Part shown: piece by piece, positions 52,150 to 60,554 of the stretch
Layout of the letters: each line of letters begins with the position of its first letter
Numbering within the stretch: position 1 is the stretch's first letter
Source of the DNA: CALJXB01 sp965225935
GTDB lineage: Bacteria; Pseudomonadota; Alphaproteobacteria; Kiloniellales; JAKSDN01
Direction: 5' to 3'
Assembly: GCA_965225935.1 (NCBI GenBank)
Contig: CBDDCC010000024.1
Coordinates: 682,001 to 746,000 of the forward strand
DNA length: 64,000 nt
Made by a program: the position numbers and the translations under genes
The notes under the pieces: model-generated
What the model saw: only the letters and a program-made list of their open reading frames with translations
What the model was told of the DNA's origin: nothing
Database searches by the model: none

Positions 52150-53532
52150 ATGAGCGGGTTGCGGAAGACACTCAGAACCAGCCTTAGGAGCGCGCTTTTG
52201 GGATCGGTGTTCGCCGCCGCCTCTCTTGCGGGCGCCCAGGCGACATCCTTGGAGGACGCGGTCCGCATTTCCCTCGCCACCAACCCCGACATCGGCGTCG
52301 TGGCCCACAACCGCGAGGCCGTGGACGAGGAGCTGCGCCAGGCCCGCGGCCTCTATCTGCCGCAGATCGACGGTGCCGCCGGCATCGGCAGGGAGCAGCA
52401 CGACGACGAGACCACCCGGGCCAACAACAACGACGACCGCTGGCTGACCCGCGAGGAGGCCTCGGTGGCGCTGATCCAGCGGCTGTTCACCGGCTTCGAG
52501 ACCGACAACACGGTCCGCCGGGACAAGGCGCGCGTGGAATCGGCGGCCAGCCGGGTGTTCGAGAACTCCGAGTTCGTCGCCCTCGACGCCGTCGGCGCCT
52601 ACTACGAGGTGCTGCGCCAGCGCGAGCTGGTGAACCTCGCCGAAGAGAACGTGGAAATCCACCTGGGCATCACGGAATCCATCCGCGAGCAGCTCGCCGG
52701 CGGCGGCGGCAGCCGGGCCGATCTCGCCCAGTCGGAGGCGCGGCTCTACCGGGCCCGCGCGACGCTGGCCGCCACCCTCAACGATCTGCGCGACTCAGAG
52801 GCCCTCTACACCCGCATCGTCGGCCAGTTTCCCGACGACCTGACCATGCCGGAGTTCGACATAGGCTCCCTGCCGGCCAATCTGAACGAGGCCGTGGGCT
52901 GGGTGAACGAGAACAACCCGACGGTCAGGATCTTCGAGGCCGACGTGCGCACGGCCGAGGCCGAGGTCGGAATCTCGGAATCGCCCTTCTACCCCCAGGT
53001 CAACCTGGAGGCGGAGAGCGCCTGGACCAACAACGCCGACGGCGTGGCCAACACCAGCTGGAACAACCAGATCATGGTGCGCATGCGCTGGAACCTGTTC
53101 CGCGGCGGCATCGACCGGGCGGCGCGCCAGGAGGCGCTGGCGCGCATGAACGAGGCCAAGAACCGGCGCCAGGCGTCCCTGGTCGACGCCCAGGAGGAGA
53201 TGCGGAACTCCTGGTTCGCGCTCGAAGGCAACCGCCAGCAGGTCGAGGACCTGACGGGCGCGGTGGAATTCAACCGGGAGACCCGGGACGCCTACCGCGA
53301 GCAGTTCGACGTCGCCCAGCGCACCCTGCTGGACGTGCTGGACGCGGAGAACGAGCTCTTCGTCTCCAAGGGCCAGCTGGTGACGGCCGAGACCAACGAG
53401 ATTCTCGCAAGCTACCGGATCCTGGCGCTGGGCGGCACGCTGCTGGCCAATCTGGGCGTGCGGGCGCCGGAGCAGGCGGTCGTGGATCACAAGACCTGGG
53501 CCGAATCCATCGGCCTCGACTCGTCTGACTAG
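52150..53532 (+). CDS. TolC-family outer-membrane channel (LapE-like)
   Basis: A 460-residue outer-membrane efflux protein with a signal peptide (SALLGSVFAAASLAGAQA). Two OEP repeats are visible: LEDAVRISLATNPDIGVVAHNREAVDEELRQARG-type N-terminal repeat starting near residue 33, and a second from about 240. DAVGAYYEVLRQRELV and the C-terminal VAQRTLLDVLDAENELF region are typical of T1SS outer-membrane components. It completes the export channel with the divergent ABC and HlyD genes. A hairpin terminator follows 50 bp after the stop. Confidence 0.92.
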   Translation: MSGLRKTLRTSLRSALLGSVFAAASLAGAQATSLEDAVRISLATNPDIGVVAHNREAVDEELRQARGLYLPQIDGAAGIGREQHDDETTRANNNDDRWLTREEASVALIQRLFTGFETDNTVRRDKARVESAASRVFENSEFVALDAVGAYYEVLRQRELVNLAEENVEIHLGITESIREQLAGGGGSRADLAQSEARLYRARATLAATLNDLRDSEALYTRIVGQFPDDLTMPEFDIGSLPANLNEAVGWVNENNPTVRIFEADVRTAEAEVGISESPFYPQVNLEAESAWTNNADGVANTSWNNQIMVRMRWNLFRGGIDRAARQEALARMNEAKNRRQASLVDAQEEMRNSWFALEGNRQQVEDLTGAVEFNRETRDAYREQFDVAQRTLLDVLDAENELFVSKGQLVTAETNEILASYRILALGGTLLANLGVRAPEQAVVDHKTWAESIGLDSSD

Positions 53533-53580
53533 GGGGTTGCCGGGGGGCATCCTGGATCGGGACCAGGCTGGAAGGCTAGC

Positions 53581-53615
53581 GGCGCTCGCGCAGGGTTGCG
53601 CGGGCGCCGTTTCTT
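53581..53615 (+). terminator. Rho-independent terminator of the tolC-like gene
   Basis: A 12-bp stem (53581-53592 with 53597-53608; GGCGC...GCGCC, one G-U pair, four-base loop) is followed by GTTTCTTCT. Confidence 0.75.
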
Positions 53616-53756
53616 CTATCTAAGCGCGAATAATCGTCTCCCTGTTCATCCGAGATGTCGATCACATCGATGTGCGTGGCGCTGGCCATTTGAGCGGCTT
53701 TGAGCCATAATTGTCACGTGTTGTCGGCACCCATTGGGAGGGTGCCGCCGTTAACC

Positions 53757-54170
53757 ATGAAGCTGGCTAAGTTGCTGATGGCAGGCGCAAAAAAACCATT
53801 GGCCCCGGAAGGCCCCGAACTCGGCGAGGGTGCGGTTCTCGACCTGGTGGTCGACCCGGCCGATCTCGAGAGTCTGGCCGGCGACGCCACCATCACCGAG
53901 AGCGCGGCCGTGATCGAGACGGGGCCTCTCGAGCTCAGCCTGGGGGACCTTCTGCCCAACGTCGAGGGCTCGGTGGTCGTCCTCACCGACGACAACGTGC
54001 CGGTCAATCTGGTGACCGACGAGCCGCTGGCCGGCAGCGGCGTGGTGGATCGGCAGGTCAGCAGCGGCGGCATCGACGTCGAGGGCCTCTACTACTACAG
54101 CTTCGCCAACGGCCTGACGCTCTACAGCGACACCGACATCGTCATCGTCAGCGAGACGCTCGGCGCCTGA
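53757..54170 (+). CDS. Small acidic unknown protein beside the T1SS locus
   Basis: With ATG 53757 the product has 137 residues, starting MKLAKLLMAGAKKPLAPEG; a TTG at 53700 would add 19. It is acidic (many Asp/Glu), has no cysteine and is predicted to be beta-rich, with LVVDPADLESLAGDATITES, LGDLLPNVEGSVVVLTDD and a C-terminal VEGLYYYSFANGLTLYSDTDIVIVSETLGA. Composition resembles T1SS substrates more than a cytosolic enzyme. It follows tolC after a terminator, so it has its own promoter. Function unknown; a secretion or adhesin accessory role is inference from position only. Confidence 0.6.
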   Translation: MKLAKLLMAGAKKPLAPEGPELGEGAVLDLVVDPADLESLAGDATITESAAVIETGPLELSLGDLLPNVEGSVVVLTDDNVPVNLVTDEPLAGSGVVDRQVSSGGIDVEGLYYYSFANGLTLYSDTDIVIVSETLGA

Positions 54171-54242
54171 GGGCGGTTCGCCCGCCTGCGCCCGCACCTG
54201 CACCCGCGATCTTCGTAAGCTTTTCCGCTGGTCTCGGCCCGG

Positions 54243-54917
54243 CTAGTCCTTGGACGGAACGACGCGCTGGCGCCTTTCCCGCTCCTCGTGCTCGGGCAGG
54301 CTGCGGGGGCGCTTGGCCTCCAGCCACATGACGGCGTGGAAGCCGTCGCCGGTCTCCGAGCGCAAGGGGACCAGGGTCGCCTGGGCGGCGCTCACCTGTC
54401 CGGGACGGACCCGCAAGACGTGCGCCTTGATGGTGCCCTGGGCGCCGGTGATCATGTCGGTCCAGACCTCGTTCAGGGAGCGCGGGGTGCGGACCTGCAG
54501 GGCCTCGGTGAGCTCGCTGCCGGCAAGCAGCCGCGGACCCGGGCCCAGCCAGGCGGCGAAGGCGCTGTTGTAGGCGATGATGGTCCGGCTGCGCGAGATG
54601 ACCACCCCCGGGCTCGGGCAATCGCGCACCAGGCTCAAGAGGCTGTCGCGGGTCGGGTCCAGGCCGGCCTCGGCCACCGCCCGCTCGGCTTCGAGCATGC
54701 AGACCACCCGGAGGTATGACGAGAGGTTCTTGCCCCCGTAGGAGGCCGCCAGGCCGCCGATGAAACGCCCCAGGCGCTGCCCCTGGCGCTGGGCCAGGTA
54801 CTCCAGGAAGTTCCAGAACACCGCCTCCAGGCGGATCGAGTAGCGCCGGCGCTGGTGCTGCACCACCCGCGGCTTGGCCTCCTGGCCGGCGACGGCATGC
54901 TGGTCTTGGCTCCACAT
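54243..54917 (-). CDS. Ribbon-helix-helix plus PAS domain regulator
   Basis: In this 224-residue protein, residues 24-80 (RYSIRLEAVFWNFLEYLA ... GGKNLSSYLRVVCMLEAE) fit the RHH_4-type ribbon-helix-helix domain common in alphaproteobacteria. It is followed by a PAS-like domain (about 90-200: LVRDCPSPGVVISRSRTII, SAFAAWLGPGPRLLAG) and a charged tail. The combination suggests a small DNA- or protein-binding regulator with a sensory input. No target or ligand can be assigned. It is convergent with the small acidic protein gene. Confidence 0.75.
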   Translation of the reverse strand: MWSQDQHAVAGQEAKPRVVQHQRRRYSIRLEAVFWNFLEYLAQRQGQRLGRFIGGLAASYGGKNLSSYLRVVCMLEAERAVAEAGLDPTRDSLLSLVRDCPSPGVVISRSRTIIAYNSAFAAWLGPGPRLLAGSELTEALQVRTPRSLNEVWTDMITGAQGTIKAHVLRVRPGQVSAAQATLVPLRSETGDGFHAVMWLEAKRPRSLPEHEERERRQRVVPSKD

Positions 54918-55071
54918 GGCAAGCGTCTCGCGGGGGGACGATGGAACAGCGAAAACGCCCGTCTGTCGGGCGGCGCGGGAGGGCAGCCTAGCGGAAGAAA
55001 ACTCATAAAATGTTATGTAGGTTCGACGCCGACCGGGTCCGGAGGCACAGTACGGGCCGGACCCCGCGGGC

Positions 55072-55419
55072 CTACCTGAACCGCTGGGGATAGAGCTCCT
55101 TGATCAGGGCGAGGGTGGCCGTGTTGATGTCGTCGGGCGGGTTGTTGCGGCAGTAGTTCTCGATCCACAGGATGGCGCCGTTGAAGTCCATGTCCTGCCA
55201 GATGTCCTGGGTGTCGGCGGTCACCATGTTGTAGTGGGTGAAGTAACCCTGCAGCCAGACGAAGTAATAGGTCTGGGTAAACAGGCTGGACTTGTTGTCG
55301 ACGAAGTCGGCGCAAGTATGCTTGCCGTGACCGTGAATAATGTAGTCGCCCTCGTCGTTCGCTGCGTAGACCTGGTGAATCCCCATCAACAGGATGATGG
55401 CTGCCAGTATCCGTTTCAT
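55072..55419 (-). CDS. Small secreted protein, HdeA/HdeB-like
   Basis: Start ATG 55417-55419 gives 115 residues with a clear signal peptide (MKRILAAIILLMGIHQVYA). The mature protein has two cysteines, in HGKHTCADFVD and WIENYCRNNPPDD, spaced as in the HdeA/HdeB family of periplasmic acid-stress chaperones, where they form one disulfide. The WLQGYFTHYN segment also fits. The frame extends upstream, but only arginine-rich read-through lies there. Assignment is by pattern, not proven. Confidence 0.65.
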   Translation of the reverse strand: MKRILAAIILLMGIHQVYAANDEGDYIIHGHGKHTCADFVDNKSSLFTQTYYFVWLQGYFTHYNMVTADTQDIWQDMDFNGAILWIENYCRNNPPDDINTATLALIKELYPQRFR

Positions 55420-55772
55420 GTCTTTCAATCCCCAAGCTGCCGTCAAAGAGTCCGATCGACGCGCGCGTGAAATGCTGCACCAGAAAAGTGGCCGTCTCGC
55501 GGCACGCAGACGAATGCCCGCGCGCCCGGCCGGAAAAGAACCGGATAGCGCTCCGAAAAGGGCCCCATCCTCCCCGCCGGGCCACGCCCGCCCCCCAAGG
55601 CGGCCGGCCACGGCTTTTCGGGGCGGCCCGGCCAGGGGCCGCCGCCCGCGCCAGTTTAGAGCAGATTCCGGACCGGCGGAACCGATAGCCGGAAGCCGCC
55701 CGAACCATTAACGAATTCTTAACCGCGGCCCGGGAGTTTGGCCCCAACCATCCGGTCGAGGCGCGAGGGAGA
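55420..55772. other. Intergenic region between divergent small-protein and lipoprotein-protease genes
   Basis: This 353-bp stretch is GC-rich in the centre. TAGAGCAGATTCCGG at 55657 resembles the edge of the palindromic elements at 13.3 and 61.1 kb but has no visible partner arm, so may be a remnant. The last 60 bp (TTAACGAATTCTTAACC) are AT-richer and may hold the promoter of the gene at 55773. Confidence 0.4.
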
Positions 55773-56579
55773 ATGGTCATCCTGGGACGCGGAACAGGGA
55801 GCTGGCGGCTCATATTGGCGGCCGTTGGCCTGACGCTCGCGGCCTGCACGACCTTCGAGCCGCCGACCGAGAAGCGCACGGTGATCAGCCATGCCCTGGC
55901 GACCACGGCCCAGCTGGTGGTCCAGCGCGAGGGCGGCGTGCGCCGCTCGGGCTCGGCCGTGATTCTCGCCTCCGGTCGCTCCGACGGCGAGGCAGTGATC
56001 CTGACCACCGCGCACCTCTTGAACCCGCCCGCCGAGCAGTCGGTCCACCTGGTCGCCAACCTGCGAGAGAAGCTGATTCCGGCCGAGGTGGTCGCCATCG
56101 ACGAGGCGCGGGACCTGGCGCTCATCACGGCGCCCTACGAGGCGCCCGCCGAGGTCGAGCTCGCCGCCGGGGCGGAGCTGGCGGACGAGGTGCTGGTGGT
56201 GGCCTTCCCTTGGGGGCGGGACCGCACGGTGGTGAAGGGGGCGGTCAGCCAGATCAGCGGCGAAAATTCCCCCAGCGGCCTGCCGCCGGTCTGGGGGGCG
56301 GTCAACCTGATCGACGCCTCGGTCAGCTACGGCATGAGCGGCGGGGCGATCTTCGACAAGCTATCCGGGCGGCTGGTCGGCATGGTGCGCGGCTACCGCA
56401 CGGCCCACCTTTCGCTGAGCTCCGAGCAGGCGCCCCTCAAGGTTCCGATCGCCGGCGAGACCACTGTCATCTCGACCCGGGAGATCGTCTGCTTCCTGCG
56501 CGCGCTCGACCGCGAACAGCTGGTCGGGCGGCAGGTGAGGCAGCAGGTCGCACCGGCGTCTTGTGATCTCAATAGTTGA
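55773..56579 (+). CDS. Trypsin-like serine protease lipoprotein
   Basis: The 268-residue product has a lipoprotein signal (LILAAVGLTLAAC, lipobox LAAC) and a compact trypsin-like (Trypsin_2, DegP-like) domain. The triad is visible as H in LTTAHLLN, D in DEARDLALIT and S in YGMSGGAIFD. No PDZ domain follows, unlike DegP. It probably degrades or processes proteins at the outer or inner membrane surface of the periplasm. A bidirectional hairpin separates it from the convergent DUF1344 gene. Confidence 0.82.
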   Translation: MVILGRGTGSWRLILAAVGLTLAACTTFEPPTEKRTVISHALATTAQLVVQREGGVRRSGSAVILASGRSDGEAVILTTAHLLNPPAEQSVHLVANLREKLIPAEVVAIDEARDLALITAPYEAPAEVELAAGAELADEVLVVAFPWGRDRTVVKGAVSQISGENSPSGLPPVWGAVNLIDASVSYGMSGGAIFDKLSGRLVGMVRGYRTAHLSLSSEQAPLKVPIAGETTVISTREIVCFLRALDREQLVGRQVRQQVAPASCDLNS

Positions 56580-56590
56580 AAAAACATGAA

Positions 56591-56616
56591 GGAGGGTGCG
56601 AGCGCGCGCACCCTCC
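56591..56616 (-). terminator. Hairpin terminator between convergent genes
   Basis: GGAGGGTGCG (56591-56600) pairs with CGCACCCTCC (56607-56616) around a six-base loop. On the minus strand it is followed by TTCATGTTTTTTC, so it best terminates the DUF1344 gene, and may stop the plus-strand gene too. Confidence 0.75.
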
Positions 56617-56646
56617 TCCAAAATCAATCGACTCCCTGAGTAGAGC

Positions 56647-56901
56647 CTAGTAGTTGGTGGCCACGTCGGTGGCGACCAGCTGGCCGTCCAGCTCTTCGTA
56701 GGACACGGTCACCTCGGTGCCGGGCTCGAGCCCTTCCATCGAAATGCCTTCACTGACGGTGAAAGTCGTGCCGTCATCCAGTACGATGGTGCCCGAGGTT
56801 TGGTCGATCGCAATGATGCGGCCGTCTGCCTCCTCCGCCTGCGCGGCCGCGATGGAGAACGCGAACGCCAGGGCGGCCAAAGGTGCGACGAGCTTGTGCA
56901 T
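56647..56901 (-). CDS. DUF1344-family small secreted protein
   Basis: An 84-residue protein with signal peptide (MHKLVAPLAALAFAFSIAAAQA). The mature domain, GRIIAIDQTSGTIVLDDG ... GTEVTVSYEELDG, is the small beta-barrel typical of DUF1344 in alphaproteobacteria. ATG 56901 is chosen because GGGAG lies eight bases upstream; a GTG nine bases earlier overlaps that site. The function is unknown. It is expressed alone, with a terminator downstream. Confidence 0.85.
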   Translation of the reverse strand: MHKLVAPLAALAFAFSIAAAQAEEADGRIIAIDQTSGTIVLDDGTTFTVSEGISMEGLEPGTEVTVSYEELDGQLVATDVATNY

Positions 56902-57154
56902 ATCCTGCACTCCCTAGTTGAAGATTGAGTTCTTGTTGGACCGTCTCTTCGCTAGTCCACCTATATAACAAACCGTCGCTGTGATGGTTCCGGGCGTGGG
57001 ACTCGCGCCCGCATCGCGGCCGCCAATTCGGCGGATAGGACCGGCGGAACGACGGGCCGGCGGGCGCGAAATCGTCGGGTGGGGACTGCCGAAAACCGGG
57101 GCCGGGCGATGCGGCCCAGGAACCGGCGGGTGCGGGCCGGGAGCGGCGGGAGCG

Positions 57155-59068
57155 TCAGGCGGCGCCGGCGGCGGGCTGTGGCCTCGGCTCTTCGTCCGGC
57201 ACGGCGGCGGGCGTCTCGGGCGGGCGTTCGCCGTTGCCGGCCCGGATCTCGGCGTCGGTGGCCTCGGCGTCGGTGGCCTCGGCGTCCGTGGACTCGGTTG
57301 CGGCCGCGGCCGGCCGGCGCGCCGGGCTGCTGGCGGGCCGCGCGGGCAGCTTGAGCCGCAGTGAGATGGTGGTGCCCGGCGGGCCCTCGATCTTCAGGCC
57401 GTCGCCGAGCTGGCGGGCGAAGGCCGAGATCAGCGAGATGCCGACGCCCTGGCCGGGCGCCCGGGCCTCGGACTTCTCCAGGTCGTCCTGGCGGCCGACG
57501 CCGTCGTCGCCGATCTCCAGGAGGCCGGTCGTCTCGTCGATCCGGTACAGGCTCACCGAGATGCGCCCCGGCCGCCCGCCCGGGAAGGCGTGCTTGAAGG
57601 AGTTGGTGATCGCCTCGGTGATCAGCAGGGCGATGGCGACGGCCCGCTCCGAGGAGATGGTGATGTTGTGCACGTCGGCCTCGATGGCGATCTGGCGCTG
57701 CGCCCCGCCCAGGGTGTCGTGCAGCACCTGGCAGAGCTCGCCGACGAAGAGCTGCAGGTCGACCACCCGCACGTCCTCGCTTTCGTAGAGGTAGCGGTGG
57801 GCGAGGGAGAGCGCCCGCACCCGGGTCTGCAGCTCCTCCAAGGCCTGGTGCGCCCCCTCGGTCGGCACCGAGCGCATGTGGATGTTCAGCAGGCTGGTGA
57901 TGGTCTGCAGGTTGTTCTTGACCCGGTGGTGGATCTCCTTGAGCAGGGTGTCCTTCTGCTCTAGGGACTGGCGCAGGTCCTCCTCGCGGGCCTCTAGCCG
58001 CTCGGCCATGTTGACCAGGGTATCGCCCAGGTCGCGCAGCTCGACCGGCGCGCGCCTGAGGTTCACGGGCGCGGAGAAGTCGCCGCGGCTGTAGGCGCGG
58101 GCCGTGCGCCCCAGCTGGGCGATCCAGCGGGTGACCCAGAACCGGGTGCCGATGCCGGCCGCGAAGATGCCGGCCAGCCAGATCGCCGCCACGCTCAGCA
58201 TGCGGATCAGGAGGTCGCGCTCGATCCAGCCGAGGGTGGTCGCCGCCGGCAGGCCGAACAGCACCAGCACGTTGCCGTGGGGGAGGGCGACGCTGCTGTA
58301 GACCCGCTTGTGGCCGTCGGCGCCGATGGCGTCGAAGTCGATGAGCTTGCGCTGGACCACCTTCTGCAGCGTCGCGGCGTCGGGCAGGCCCGCCTCGGTC
58401 GGCTCGAAGATGTAGCGCGGGCTGGCCAGGATGACCCCGTTCTTGTCGAGCAGGAACACCGTGCCCTCGGCCGGCAGCCCGGCGCCGCGCACGAAGAGGC
58501 TGAGCCAGTCCAGGTCGATGTCGATATGGAGGACGCCGGTGACCTTGTTCTCCTCGTCCCGGATGGGCGAGGCGGCGACGATCACCGGTTCGGCGGAGTC
58601 CTGGCTGAGGGTGTAGTCGCTGAGGGTGAAGTTGCGGTTGATGAGGGCGTTGGCGAACCAGTTTCGGTTCGCCATGTTGGCGGCCACCAGCTTCTCGGAG
58701 GTGGTGCAGATCACGGTGCCGCTGCGGTCGGAGGCCGAGATGCTGACGAACTCGGGAAAGCTCTCCTGGGTGCGGGCGAGGATCTTCTGGCACTCGGCCG
58801 GGTCGATCGACTTGATCGCCGGCTCGGCGGCCAGGCTGCTGAGCAGGCGCTGGGTGTCGCGGAAGAAGTCCCGCTCGTAGGCCGAGACCAGGACCGCGAA
58901 CTGGCGCACGGAAAGCCGCGCCCGCTCGGTCTGCTCCTGGAAGGCGGTCCAGGCGAGATAGAGGCTGAGCGCGGTCGGCGGCAGCAGCACGACGGCGAAA
59001 AGAATGGCCAGGCGCCGCCGCAGGGAATCGAAGGGATGCGACAGGGCCCAGGGCAGTTTCAACCACAT
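57155..59068 (-). CDS. HWE/HisKA_2 sensor histidine kinase, PhyK-like
   Basis: A 637-residue membrane kinase: TM1 at about 20-40, a periplasmic Cache-like domain (about 45-280, with SASDRSGTVICTTS and LHIDIDLDWL), TM2 at about 287-307, a HAMP region, the HisKA_2 phospho-acceptor segment EIHHRVKNNLQTI (H380/H381) and a GHKL ATPase domain (LLITEAITNSFKHAF, IGDDGVGR). The C-terminal tail has DAEAT repeats. Kinases of this class feed phosphate to PhyR in the alphaproteobacterial general stress response, and phyR is the next gene upstream on the same strand, 100 bp away. The periplasmic ligand is unknown. Confidence 0.9.
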   Translation of the reverse strand: MWLKLPWALSHPFDSLRRRLAILFAVVLLPPTALSLYLAWTAFQEQTERARLSVRQFAVLVSAYERDFFRDTQRLLSSLAAEPAIKSIDPAECQKILARTQESFPEFVSISASDRSGTVICTTSEKLVAANMANRNWFANALINRNFTLSDYTLSQDSAEPVIVAASPIRDEENKVTGVLHIDIDLDWLSLFVRGAGLPAEGTVFLLDKNGVILASPRYIFEPTEAGLPDAATLQKVVQRKLIDFDAIGADGHKRVYSSVALPHGNVLVLFGLPAATTLGWIERDLLIRMLSVAAIWLAGIFAAGIGTRFWVTRWIAQLGRTARAYSRGDFSAPVNLRRAPVELRDLGDTLVNMAERLEAREEDLRQSLEQKDTLLKEIHHRVKNNLQTITSLLNIHMRSVPTEGAHQALEELQTRVRALSLAHRYLYESEDVRVVDLQLFVGELCQVLHDTLGGAQRQIAIEADVHNITISSERAVAIALLITEAITNSFKHAFPGGRPGRISVSLYRIDETTGLLEIGDDGVGRQDDLEKSEARAPGQGVGISLISAFARQLGDGLKIEGPPGTTISLRLKLPARPASSPARRPAAAATESTDAEATDAEATDAEIRAGNGERPPETPAAVPDEEPRPQPAAGAA

Positions 59069-59168
59069 GGCCTCTGCGTCTCCTCTCGCCCCGCCGGCCG
59101 AACCGGCCGGCTGCCCCCGAGGGCCGCCCGGACGGCGCCTCCTGCCGTTTCGGCGCCTCGGGTCCTCC

Positions 59169-59972
59169 TCAGACCTCGGCGCCGGCCTCCTCGCGGCGCC
59201 GGGTATAGAGCGCCTGAGCGATGGTGATCTTGAGCACGTCCGGCTCGAAGGGCTTGGTCACCAGGAAGGCGGGCTCGGCCTTCTCGCCGGTCAGCAGGCG
59301 CTCCGGAAAGGCCGTCACGAATATCACCGGAACGTCCACGGCGTCGAGGATGTCCCGCACGGCGTCGATGCCCGAGCTGCCGTCGTCGAGCTGGATGTCG
59401 GCGAGGACGAGCCCGGGTTCCTTCTCCTTTGCCGCGGCGACCGCCTCGTCCTTGGTGGCCGCGGTCGCGACCACCCGGTGGCCCATCTCGGTGACGATCC
59501 CGGCGATATCGAAGGCGATCACCGGCTCGTCCTCGATCACCAGCACGGTGGTGCGCGACTGGTTCATGAGCTCTGCCTTGGCCTGCCCCAGGATCTGGTG
59601 GGCATCGGCCTTGGAGATCCCCAAGATGTAGCCCACGTCGTCGCCAAGGAAGCCCTCGATGGAGCTCAGCAGAAGCACCTGGCGGTCGCGGGTCGGCAGC
59701 CGCTCCAGGTGGCGCTGGATCGGCGCCTGCGGTTCCGCCGCCGTGTCGGCGCCGGCCGGCGTTCCGTTCGAGCGGGCCAGCGCCTCGTGGAACAACTTGA
59801 AGAGCTGCAGGCGCAGGGGCACGTCCGCCTCGATCCGCTCGGGATCCTCGAGCAGCTCCTCGAGGCAGGACTTGACGTAGCGGTCCCCCCGCTCCTGGGT
59901 GCCCATGAGGGCGCGGGCGTAGCGCCGCAGGAAGGGCACGTGGCGAATGATCTTCTGTGACAGATCCGTCAT
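59169..59972 (-). CDS. phyR: Response regulator PhyR (sigma-factor mimic plus receiver)
   Basis: The 267-residue protein starts with a sigma-like domain (LSQKIIRHVPFLRRYARALMG ... VGYILGISKADAHQILGQAK) resembling EcfG regions 2 and 4, and ends with a receiver domain (VLVIEDEPVIAFDIAG, phospho-Asp in VLADIQLDDG, K in VTKPFEPD). When phosphorylated, PhyR binds NepR and frees EcfG. Start ATG 59972 fits homology and has a weak AAGAG site; a TTG six codons upstream is less likely. It is divergent from nepR-ecfG, with an EcfG-type promoter between. Confidence 0.95.
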   Translation of the reverse strand: MTDLSQKIIRHVPFLRRYARALMGTQERGDRYVKSCLEELLEDPERIEADVPLRLQLFKLFHEALARSNGTPAGADTAAEPQAPIQRHLERLPTRDRQVLLLSSIEGFLGDDVGYILGISKADAHQILGQAKAELMNQSRTTVLVIEDEPVIAFDIAGIVTEMGHRVVATAATKDEAVAAAKEKEPGLVLADIQLDDGSSGIDAVRDILDAVDVPVIFVTAFPERLLTGEKAEPAFLVTKPFEPDVLKITIAQALYTRRREEAGAEV

Positions 59973-60309
59973 CTCTTGTGGCTCGACCAAGGTTCAGCTG
60001 CCGGCTCGGTTTCGTGACACTACCATAGAAGTGGGAACAATCCCGCACCCAAGGAGTTCCTTAATGTACGCGGCGAAGACTTCCCTACAATCGCGTGGAC
60101 CCGATAGCTTCCGGATCCGACCCAAAGCCGGTTTTGGCGCCAGGTTGCCGCGTCCGAAAGGGCCCAGGTTCGCCGCCCGGCCCGGCGCCGCCGAGACTTG
60201 TTGGGCCGAGAGGCCCGTGCCGTTCGCCCGGGGCCGCCCGCCCAGAGGACGGCCGGGCCGCGAGTGATGCGGGAGCAACTCAGGAATTGGTGGGGCGCAG
60301 AGTGTAACG
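59973..60309. other. Regulatory intergenic region phyR / nepR
   Basis: The 337-bp gap between divergent phyR and nepR holds the symmetrical EcfG-type promoter at 60034-60060. The rest, a GC-rich nepR leader of about 240 bases, shows no clear RNA element. GGGAGCAACTCAGGAATTGG lies 20-50 bases before the nepR ATG. Confidence 0.5.
60034..60060. promoter_or_regulatory. Symmetrical EcfG-type promoter serving both directions
   Basis: GGAAC at 60034-60038 and GTTCC at 60056-60060 are separated by 17 bases. Read rightward it is GGAAC-N16-AGTT, and leftward GGAAC-N16-TGTT; the alphaproteobacterial EcfG consensus is GGAAC-N16/17-CGTT. It lies 62 bp from phyR and 250 bp from nepR. It would give sigma-EcfG autoregulation of the entire module. 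Confidence 0.65.
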
Positions 60310-60483
60310 ATGTCACAATTCGACCATTGGTCCGTCGCCGGCGGTTCTCGCTTGACCGTCGACCGGTGGCTACAAGATCATCTGAGCCGGCTCTATCAGG
60401 AGGTGCTGAGCGAACCTCTGCCGAGAGAGCTGATCGAAATCATCGACCGTTTCCAGGAGCGGCGGCGCGAGAGAAACGGTTGA
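60310..60483 (+). CDS. nepR: Anti-sigma factor NepR
   Basis: A 57-residue protein read directly from ATG 60310 to TGA 60483. The sequence ...DHLSRLYQEVLSEPLPRELIEIID... is the NepR signature, where two helices bind EcfG and PhyR. It holds EcfG inactive until phosphorylated PhyR takes its place. It lies directly upstream of ecfG (71-bp gap) as in other alphaproteobacteria, and divergent from phyR. Very short, but family and context are clear. Confidence 0.92.
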   Translation: MSQFDHWSVAGGSRLTVDRWLQDHLSRLYQEVLSEPLPRELIEIIDRFQERRRERNG

Positions 60484-60554
60484 CCCCGTGCTGCGCCGCC
60501 TCATATCTGGACTCTAAGGAGGCGTCGGTGGAGATTCCGGTCCGAAGGTAGCAG

